DNA of 64,000 nucleotides from Oscillospiraceae bacterium (GTDB taxonomy: Bacteria > Bacillota > Clostridia > Saccharofermentanales > Saccharofermentanaceae): contig FWXP01000005.1 of NCBI GenBank assembly GCA_900176545.1, positions 186,001-250,000 on the forward strand, written 5' to 3'. The position numbers were made by a program, and so were the translations under genes. Each line of letters opens with the position of its first letter. The stretch's first letter is position 1. Positions 8,594 to 15,590 of this stretch are shown in pieces. Under the pieces are notes generated by a model that was not told where the DNA came from, did no database searches, and saw only the letters and a program-made list of their open reading frames with translations.

Positions 8594-9655
8594 ATGTATC
8601 TTTATTGTTTCGCACGCTCGCAAAGGGCCAAGGATATCGGAAACCGTCTTCTTCAGAAGTCGGAGGGTGAGTGGATAATTGACTCCGAGAGCTTCGTAGT
8701 AGGATTAAGGGAGCAGGGAGACAGGGTAGACGGAGCAGTAGTACTGATCCTTCCCGCGGAAGCCGCGGTAAAGCTCCTTATAGACAGGCTCTATCCCGAA
8801 GACGTTAAATATCCCGTCATACAGCTGTCGCCCGACGGTACATACGCAGGAGTGCTTAAATCCGCAGGATACAATACATACGAGATACTTACGAAGATCT
8901 GTGCCATAACGGGTGCCAAGGCGATATCCTCCAACGAGGACAGAGGCGACTTTGCCCCGGACCTTCATAAGACCATCGAAGAATACAATATGTCCGTGAG
9001 CGATCCGGAGCTCCTCGAGGAGATCTGCTCCAAGATAAATGCAGGACTTTCCGTGAACATCTACAGTGATATCCCCCTTCATATGTCTGAGCCGGTCCTT
9101 GATACATTGAGCTATTCGTCTTATATATTCAGGAACAATCAGAAAGGACAGATGGAGAAGGCTTTTGTAAGTTCCTGCAGCGCAGAGGAGTATTCTGTCT
9201 TTATCACATGTTCTACGCTGCCTGAGGTGGAGAATAAGGGCAGGTGCCTTGTCCTTACCCCGAGGATAATCGTTGTCGGTATGGAGATAGCGGGAAGAGC
9301 AGATCCCGATTATGCTGTCGAGACCGTGATCAATACACTCAGGAATCACGAGATAGATCCCAAGGCCGTATGTACCGTAGCCGTATCTGCGGTAGCCAGG
9401 GAGAATCCTGCCATAGATGCCATAGCGGAGAAGCTGGGATGCTTCATAACATCCTTTGACGGCCGCCTCATAAAGGCAGTACACGTGCCTCTTAATGCCA
9501 CCTATTCGGGAGAGAAGACAGGAGCGGATATGTGTACCGCAGCAGCATGCCTTGCTTCCGATAACGGGAGGATCCTGGTAAGAAGAGCAGGAGACAGGAA
9601 TTCCATCATCCTTACCGCCATGGCAAAGAAGGGCAATCTCATTCTCACAAAATAA
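8594..9655 (+). CDS. CbiG-like protein (cobalt-precorrin-5A hydrolase family), degenerate motifs
   Basis: 353 residues from ATG 8594 with GGGAGGG upstream; longer in-frame starts at 8525 and 8546 lack a ribosome site. CbiG opens the lactone ring of cobalt-precorrin-5A in anaerobic B12 synthesis. The order of segments follows CbiG: an N-terminal domain (MYLYCFARSQRAKDIG), a middle part with TGAKAISSNED, and a C-terminal CbiG_C/CobE domain with IIVVGMEIAGRA, VAVSAVARENPAIDAIAEKLG and GEKTGADMCTAAA. The LSGHxGGAN motif typical of the N-terminal domain is not preserved, and no other cobalamin gene is near. It may be a divergent or repurposed paralog. Confidence 0.65.
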   Translation: MYLYCFARSQRAKDIGNRLLQKSEGEWIIDSESFVVGLREQGDRVDGAVVLILPAEAAVKLLIDRLYPEDVKYPVIQLSPDGTYAGVLKSAGYNTYEILTKICAITGAKAISSNEDRGDFAPDLHKTIEEYNMSVSDPELLEEICSKINAGLSVNIYSDIPLHMSEPVLDTLSYSSYIFRNNQKGQMEKAFVSSCSAEEYSVFITCSTLPEVENKGRCLVLTPRIIVVGMEIAGRADPDYAVETVINTLRNHEIDPKAVCTVAVSAVARENPAIDAIAEKLGCFITSFDGRLIKAVHVPLNATYSGEKTGADMCTAAACLASDNGRILVRRAGDRNSIILTAMAKKGNLILTK

Positions 9656-9656
9656 A

Positions 9657-9683
9657 TGCAACAACTTTACTTATAAGTTCGTC
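9657..9683 (+). promoter_or_regulatory. Candidate ECF-sigma promoter upstream of binding protein 1
   Basis: TGCAAC (9657-9662) and CGTC (9680-9683) are separated by 17 bases, the layout of group IV (ECF) sigma promoters. The same motif with the same spacing occurs upstream of the ECF sigma gene at 59 kb and the permease gene at 21.0 kb. The spacer carries a small dyad, AACTT (9663-9667) with AAGTT (9675-9679). Transcription would start near 9690, about 75 bases before the start of the first giant solute-binding protein. Confidence 0.6.
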
Positions 9684-9693
9684 ATCAAGTAAG

Positions 9694-9724
9694 AGAACAG
9701 TCGGATCATTCGACTGTTCTTTGG
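9694..9724 (+). terminator. Hairpin after the CbiG-like gene / in the leader of binding protein 1
   Basis: Ten-base perfect stem AGAACAGTCG (9694-9703) with CGACTGTTCT (9711-9720) and a seven-base loop. Only a short T-run follows (TTCTTTGG), so it is a weak terminator at best. If the ECF promoter at 9657-9683 is real, this hairpin would be the very 5' end of its mRNA and could act as a stabiliser instead. Confidence 0.55.
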
Positions 9725-9764
9725 ATAGAGAAAAAACTCCGGGTTATATTGAAAGGAGACAGAT

Positions 9765-12401
9765 ATGAAAAACTTTAGGAAAGCGACGGCGTGCCTTATC
9801 ATGGCATCCATGGTCTGCACGCTGGTCCCTTTGTCGGGATGCGGCAAGAAGAAGCCCATGGGAACCAACGAGGTCCTGACAGATGATTCACCGTGGTTCG
9901 ATATCGAGAAGACGGTGCTCGAGAAGAGTTATGATCCGTCAGACTTCGATTACAGCTGGTCCGATTATGTAGGTATCGCTAATGATCACATCATAATGCA
10001 CATGAGCGGAAGCTATCCGATCCCGGATAACGTGAACTGGTCATCCGTGAATTATTCGGATTATAACGCAGAGCTTCTCGATATCTACTCTATGGACGGA
10101 GAACTGGTAAATACCGTAGATCTGATCGAGATGGTAAACGGATCTGACGTATTCGACAACATCGATCCCGAAGAGCTCGTAGGCGGCAATAACTTCGGCA
10201 TTAGCGCCGTCGGCAGCAGGATCAACGTAGCCTACAAGGGCGAAGGCGAAGAAGAGGAAGAGGAGGACGAAGCAGAGGACGAGGAAGAAGCTTCTTCTCC
10301 TGAAGAGGAGCAGGATATCACCGATGAGGATGATACCGAGTCGGATGAAGACGACGAGCTCATCGACCCCAGGGATTGCTGGTACTCCGGCAGGATCGAT
10401 GTCGAAGGCGATTATATCACCGTCGATATCTACTGCTATGTAGGAGATGGACACGATTATGTATTTACGATCGATCCTTCCGACGGATCTGTTGTCTCTG
10501 CTGAGGAAGTGGAGCAGGAAGTGAGCGCTATCGATATCGAGGACGGATCCTCCGAGGGTACTGTTGTCGTTAACGGCTACTCGATAGAGAAGTTCTGGCT
10601 CTGGGGAGATGATACATCTTACATACTGGTCGTAACTGCCCCTGACGGAGAGCAGACAGTATTTGATCTTCGCGATGAGATCCCTGACCTTTCGATCTAT
10701 GATATCCCCAGCTTTATTCCCATCAGCGACACGGAAGCGATATTCCCGATGAGTATCTCCGGCGGTGGTGGGGACAAGTTCGGCATCATCGATCTTGACG
10801 CTATGACGGTAAAGGAATACACAGAAGACACCGATTGGATCACGGTCGACCTCTGGGGACTTGGTTATCTTGAGGGTCTCGGAAGCTATACGATGGGTGA
10901 CGACGGACTTACTCTCCTGGATTTTGATAATAAGGAGGAGACAGTCCTCTTCGATTACAATTGGTGTAACATCAACCGTTACGATGTACAGAGCCTTCAG
11001 CTCATCAGCTATTCGGAGGATGAACTCATATTCGCCGGTTCCGTATGGCAGGGTTCGGGATCTTACTATAGCTTCAACGATGACAGCGAGATACAGATCT
11101 TAAAGCTCACGAGAGCAGCGTCTAACCCCAATACCGGAAAGACTGTTCTCGTAGCAGCTACGACAGGATATCTTAATTATTCGATGTGTGAGGCTATCTG
11201 CAGCTTCAATGAACAGAACAGTGATTACTATGTTTCCATCTGTAATGACTATACGATGGATAAGTTCGTAGATTATTCGGATGATGATCAGGACTATACG
11301 GCAACATACCTGAATGCTTCGTCGCAGTTGACCGATCAGCTTGCTATCGACCTTATGGCCGGAGAGGGTCCGGATATCATACTTGATGCTACGTCTTTCT
11401 ATCAGCTCAACAATGATGATTATCTTCTCGATATCTCTGACAGGATCCCCGCGGAAGGATACTTTAATAACGTATTCGAAGCGTCGAAGATAGACGGTAA
11501 GATGTATCAGGTGCCTCTTACCTTTGCCATGGAAGGTATCATCACACGTCAGAGCTATGTAGAAGACGGTCAGCAGGGATTTACTTTCGATCAGTATCAG
11601 GAATTCGTAAGTGACGTATGCAACGGTACTGATCCTATGAATAACGGTACTCAGCTCGACTTCTTCGTAGAGTGTCTCATGGCGATGAACGATCAGTTCA
11701 TCAAGGACGGCAGGGTAGACTACGACAACGAGGCATTCAGGGCTATGGCCGAATATGTAAAGGATAATGTCGTTGATGTATATGAAGATGAGTATGCCAT
11801 GTCGGGTGCCGTGATCGATTACGGTTATCCCGAAGATGAGGAGGAATGTCCTGCTTCATTTGATTCTTACGCATCATTCAAGTCGATGATCGAGAACTTC
11901 GCAAAGTACGACGATGTTACCATCCTCGGTATCCCTTCCTATGACGGAAGAGGCCCGCTCATCGCAGTCGGTTCATCCGCAGCTATATCCGCTCAGACTC
12001 CCGAGCCTGACGCGTGTTGGTCATTCATAGAGACATTGCTCTCAGAGGATATCCAGACGCTCTACGGAACGAGCGACTATTGTACTCCCGTCAACCTGGT
12101 CGCTTTTGAGAACACAGGCCATGATGCTATCGATGATTATAATGCATACGTAGCCGATGCCACGAGATGGGCTACTGAAGCGGATATCCGCGAGATGGGT
12201 CTTTATGAGATCGATGATTCATGTCTGGACGATTTCCAGGAAATGATCGAATCATGTTCTCAGGTCGCTTCACAGGATTCCGCGGTCATCACCATCGTAA
12301 GAGAGGAGATGCCTGCATACTTCTCCGGTCAGAAGGAGATCGATGATGTTATCGATGTCATGGAGGATCGCGTGCAGACATTCCTGGACGAGCGCGGATA
12401 G
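9765..12401 (+). CDS. Giant solute-binding lipoprotein 1 (ABC sugar importer)
   Basis: 878 residues; about twice the length of usual sugar-binding proteins. Residues 1-26 are a lipoprotein signal (LSGC, acceptor Cys26). Residues about 30-450 form an extra N-terminal region of beta-rich, Asp-rich repeats resembling a propeller. It is interrupted at about 160-202 by a highly acidic low-complexity stretch. Residues about 455-878 match the family 1 extracellular solute-binding fold, with MAGEGPDII, the LNNDDYLLDISDR segment and GIPSYDGRGPLIAV. It is first of four tandem paralogs upstream of a MalFG-type permease pair, and downstream phosphorylase genes suggest cello-oligosaccharides as ligand. 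It ends in its own terminator, so expression may be tuned per copy. An ECF-type promoter motif lies upstream. Confidence 0.88.
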   Translation: MKNFRKATACLIMASMVCTLVPLSGCGKKKPMGTNEVLTDDSPWFDIEKTVLEKSYDPSDFDYSWSDYVGIANDHIIMHMSGSYPIPDNVNWSSVNYSDYNAELLDIYSMDGELVNTVDLIEMVNGSDVFDNIDPEELVGGNNFGISAVGSRINVAYKGEGEEEEEEDEAEDEEEASSPEEEQDITDEDDTESDEDDELIDPRDCWYSGRIDVEGDYITVDIYCYVGDGHDYVFTIDPSDGSVVSAEEVEQEVSAIDIEDGSSEGTVVVNGYSIEKFWLWGDDTSYILVVTAPDGEQTVFDLRDEIPDLSIYDIPSFIPISDTEAIFPMSISGGGGDKFGIIDLDAMTVKEYTEDTDWITVDLWGLGYLEGLGSYTMGDDGLTLLDFDNKEETVLFDYNWCNINRYDVQSLQLISYSEDELIFAGSVWQGSGSYYSFNDDSEIQILKLTRAASNPNTGKTVLVAATTGYLNYSMCEAICSFNEQNSDYYVSICNDYTMDKFVDYSDDDQDYTATYLNASSQLTDQLAIDLMAGEGPDIILDATSFYQLNNDDYLLDISDRIPAEGYFNNVFEASKIDGKMYQVPLTFAMEGIITRQSYVEDGQQGFTFDQYQEFVSDVCNGTDPMNNGTQLDFFVECLMAMNDQFIKDGRVDYDNEAFRAMAEYVKDNVVDVYEDEYAMSGAVIDYGYPEDEEECPASFDSYASFKSMIENFAKYDDVTILGIPSYDGRGPLIAVGSSAAISAQTPEPDACWSFIETLLSEDIQTLYGTSDYCTPVNLVAFENTGHDAIDDYNAYVADATRWATEADIREMGLYEIDDSCLDDFQEMIESCSQVASQDSAVITIVREEMPAYFSGQKEIDDVIDVMEDRVQTFLDERG

Positions 12402-12429
12402 ACAAAGAATATATAGCAATATAAAAAGG

Positions 12430-12472
12430 ATCCCCCTTATCGTTTCTTACGGAAACCTTAAGGGGGATTTCT
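12430..12472 (+). terminator. Terminator after binding protein 1
   Basis: The stem ATCCCCCTTA (12430-12439) pairs with TAAGGGGGAT (12459-12468), and an inner GTTTC/GAAAC extends it; a short T-run follows. Related hairpins follow paralogs 2 and 3. Confidence 0.85.
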
Positions 12473-12484
12473 CTATCTTAATCG

Positions 12485-12544
12485 TTTTTTAACCTTTTCT
12501 TACAGAATTGTTAGACCACTTCGGAAATGACTTCTATATAATCG
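12485..12544 (+). promoter_or_regulatory. Promoter element of binding protein 2, shared with the permease operon
   Basis: A 60-base block aligns without gaps to 20871-20930 upstream of the permease gene, with 40 of 60 positions equal by hand count. Shared parts: TTTTTTAA at the left, TTTCTTAC, TGTTAGA in the middle and TATATAATCG at the right. The right end contains a perfect -10 box TATAAT (12537-12542). The conserved middle may be a regulator site rather than a good -35 box. Confidence 0.6.
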
Positions 12545-12593
12545 ATAAATGTAAATACATGATTTGTATGCATGAAATAAGGAGGAAATACAA

Positions 12594-15293
12594 ATGGTAA
12601 ATCCCAAAAAGGTTGCAGCTTGTACGATGGCCTTCACTATGGCTATGAGTGCAGTGTTTGCAAGCGGATGCTCCAAGAAGGGCAAAGGGTCTAACGAGAA
12701 GATATCCGCTGACGACGAGTGGTATAACATCAACAAGATGGAACTTGCGTCCGATTATGACCCTTCAGAGTTCGATTATCTGAGCAATGAGTCTCTCGGT
12801 AAGGTCGGTGATTATTTCCTGGTAGAAACCAACGGTAGCTACAAATTGCCCGAAGGTGTAGATTACATGACGGCTGATCAGATGGAATACTACGCTGAGT
12901 TTATCGATGTATTCGATATCAACGGCGACAAGGTCAACACGATCGATGTAGTTGACACGATAAAGAATTCCGGTCTCGTTGAAGAACTTCAGGCTAATGC
13001 TGAGGCAGCCGCAGCGGCAATGGATGAGTTGCCTGCAGAAGAAGGCGAAGATGCCGATGACCAAGAAGAGACTTCTGATCTTGATGAGATCGAGGAAATC
13101 GAAGAGGAGCCTTCCGAAGAGGATGAAGAGGGCTCAGGTGACGAGGAAGCTTCCGAAGATGACGAAGAGATCCCCGGCGACGAGGAGATTTCCGATGAAG
13201 AGTTCTTCGAAGGAGATATGGAAGAGATCGGAGACATGGGAGAAATGGATCCCACTGCTCCTTCTTATTACATAAACGGTGTATCTGTTGCAGGTGATAA
13301 GGTAAAGGTTACCGTATCGGCATTCGATCTGGCAACTTTCTCGGATATCTCTTATGAGTTCATTATTGATCCCGCTACAGGTGATGCTACATATTCCTTA
13401 GCCGATAACGATACAGAGTACAGCGGAGGCAGTGAAGGTATCTCCGATCTGGGTGTTTACAAAGTAGACAGACAGTGGGTTACTGATCCGGAGACTGAGG
13501 AATCCTTCTATGATCTTGTTATCTCCGATGAAAGCGGTATCGTCAATGAGATCAACCTTGCGCAGGCTCTTCCCGACGAGGATATCTACTGGATCAATTC
13601 TATCTTCTACATCGGCGGCGAGGATATCCTCGTAACATATCAGGGTTCCGACTATAACGGTGTAAAGACACTTAAGATCAACGTTACGAGCGGTGATGTT
13701 ACTGTTGATGAGAGCGGCGATTATGACTGGCTTTCCGATTATGATCTCACCAGTGCTTCTTATGTTGAAGGTTTCGGCAATGTCTTTATGGACGACGAGG
13801 GTATACAGGTCGTTGATTTTGACAACAAGACAGTTGAATCCATTTTCAGTTTTGATTCCTGCAACATCAACAGAGGCGATGTTACTTCAATGAAGCTCAT
13901 CAGTTATTCTGAGGATGAGATCATCCTTATGGGTGGTGCTTACAGAGTCAGCATGAGCATGACGGATGTCGTGCCCCAGCAGCTCATCGTCCTTACAAAG
14001 GCCGATTCAAATCCTAACGCAGGTAAGACGATCCTCAAGGCTGCTACCATCGGTTATATCGATTATGCGATGAGTGAAGCAGTATGTATCTTCAATGAGA
14101 CAAATCCCGATTACTTCATCAAGTTCGAGACTAAGTATCAGGCTGATAAGATGATTGATTCAACCGGTCTGGATACTGAAGAGGAGTGGCGTGAGGCTTC
14201 CGATAATGCAGCTATCGAGCTCAGCAATCAGTTGACGGTAGACCTTATGGCAGGTGAAGGTCCTGATATCATCTTCGATGCTTCAAGACTTTCTCAGCTC
14301 AACAACGACGAGTACCTTCTTGATGTTGCAGACAGGATCTCTACAGACGGACTCTTCGGAAGTGTAGTTGACGCTGCGAAGATCGACGGAAAGCTCTATC
14401 AGATCCCTCTGTCATTCTATGTAACAGGTCTTGCAGTTCTCGAGGAGAATGTAGCTGACGGTCAGACAGGATTTACTTTCGATCAGTATAGTGAATTTGT
14501 AAGTACAGTATGTAACGGTACCGATCCCCTTGCGATGGATCAGACGGAATTCTTCATCATGTGCCTTGAGGCTATGAATGAGCAGTTCGTTACTGAAGAC
14601 GGAAAGGTAAATTATGATAACGAGGCTTTCAGGGCACTTGCAGAATATGCAAATGAGAATGTCATCGCTCCTGAAGAATCCGATGATGATGCGTTCGATA
14701 TGGGCAGCATGGGTGATTCCCTTACCGAAGCAGGCGCTATCCAGTTCGATTACGGTTCTTTCCTCGGACTGATCAGCCTTATCGGTGACAAGGCTAATGA
14801 GACTAAGATCCTCGGTATACCTTCCATTGACGGAAGAGGCCCGATGCTCTCCGTAGACTGTTCCGTAGCTATCTCCGCTCAGACAAATGAGGCTGATGCA
14901 TGCTGGAGCTTTGTAGAGACACTTATGTCTGCAGACGTTCAGAAGTACTATGCTTCATCTTCCGGCGGAACACCTATCAGCATTGAGGCATACGAAGAGT
15001 CTGCTACAGAAAGTATCGACTCATATAATGATATGATATCTACTTACACGAGCTATTTCTCTGCAGCAGAGATCGCCATGTACGGTATCCCTACAGAAAC
15101 TATCGATTACGATGTTATCGATACATATAAGACGATGATCGATTCCTGCAGTGCCGTATCCACGACAGATCCTGCAGTAGAAGCCATCATCAGAGAAGAG
15201 ATGCCCGCATACTTCGCAGGTCAGAAGACTCTCGACGACGTTATCTCCGTTATAGAAGACAGAGTTCAGACATTCCTCGACGAAAGAGACTAA
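12594..15293 (+). CDS. Giant solute-binding lipoprotein 2 (ABC sugar importer)
   Basis: 899 residues, paralog of its neighbours. ATG 12594 has AAGGAGG upstream. Signal peptide ends in FASGC with acceptor Cys26. The N-terminal beta-rich region spans about 30-470 and holds the longest acidic insert of the set, about residues 142-217, almost entirely Glu/Asp with Ser and Pro. The binding-protein domain covers about 472-899, with MAGEGPDIIFD, a CNGTDPLAMDQTEFF segment and GIPSIDGRGPM shared with copies 1 and 3. Closest in look to copy 3. Anchored on the outer membrane face and expected to feed the permeases at 21-23 kb. It has its own promoter element and terminator. Confidence 0.88.
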   Translation: MVNPKKVAACTMAFTMAMSAVFASGCSKKGKGSNEKISADDEWYNINKMELASDYDPSEFDYLSNESLGKVGDYFLVETNGSYKLPEGVDYMTADQMEYYAEFIDVFDINGDKVNTIDVVDTIKNSGLVEELQANAEAAAAAMDELPAEEGEDADDQEETSDLDEIEEIEEEPSEEDEEGSGDEEASEDDEEIPGDEEISDEEFFEGDMEEIGDMGEMDPTAPSYYINGVSVAGDKVKVTVSAFDLATFSDISYEFIIDPATGDATYSLADNDTEYSGGSEGISDLGVYKVDRQWVTDPETEESFYDLVISDESGIVNEINLAQALPDEDIYWINSIFYIGGEDILVTYQGSDYNGVKTLKINVTSGDVTVDESGDYDWLSDYDLTSASYVEGFGNVFMDDEGIQVVDFDNKTVESIFSFDSCNINRGDVTSMKLISYSEDEIILMGGAYRVSMSMTDVVPQQLIVLTKADSNPNAGKTILKAATIGYIDYAMSEAVCIFNETNPDYFIKFETKYQADKMIDSTGLDTEEEWREASDNAAIELSNQLTVDLMAGEGPDIIFDASRLSQLNNDEYLLDVADRISTDGLFGSVVDAAKIDGKLYQIPLSFYVTGLAVLEENVADGQTGFTFDQYSEFVSTVCNGTDPLAMDQTEFFIMCLEAMNEQFVTEDGKVNYDNEAFRALAEYANENVIAPEESDDDAFDMGSMGDSLTEAGAIQFDYGSFLGLISLIGDKANETKILGIPSIDGRGPMLSVDCSVAISAQTNEADACWSFVETLMSADVQKYYASSSGGTPISIEAYEESATESIDSYNDMISTYTSYFSAAEIAMYGIPTETIDYDVIDTYKTMIDSCSAVSTTDPAVEAIIREEMPAYFAGQKTLDDVISVIEDRVQTFLDERD

Positions 15294-15319
15294 GCATCAC
15301 TTATAAAAAGTAACATTAT

Positions 15320-15355
15320 CCCCCTTACGGTTTGCGGAAACTGTAAGGGGGTTTT
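15320..15355 (+). terminator. Terminator after binding protein 2
   Basis: The stem CCCCCTTAC (15320-15328) pairs with GTAAGGGGG (15343-15351), with inner TTT/AAA pairing, followed by TTTT. It is homologous to the hairpins after copies 1 and 3. Confidence 0.88.
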
Positions 15356-15362
15356 ACATTTT

Positions 15363-15590
15363 GAAAAGACTGTATCCATTCGGATAGAAGTGATGTAGAA
15401 TACATTATATGTAAGTATTTTTCCTGCGTTGAATGATCCTGAAGGAGGAGCTGCAGATGAGAAACTATAAGAGATTTATTGCCGGTGCTGTGGCTGTTGC
15501 CGTGGCACTTGGTCCGTTCACTGTCGGTGGCTGTGGTAAGACATCGAGATCCAATCCCAAAATCGAAGCAGATTCCGTATGGTACAACAT
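15363..15590 (+). repeat. Near-identical direct repeat, copy A (leader and 5' end of binding protein 3)
   Basis: 228 bases that match 18201-18428 with about 7 differences by hand count and no gap. The unit covers the upstream region, ribosome site, whole signal peptide and the first residues after the lipid-modified Cys. Beyond its right end the two genes diverge strongly, which points to gene conversion or a recent 5'-end exchange. Confidence 0.9.
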
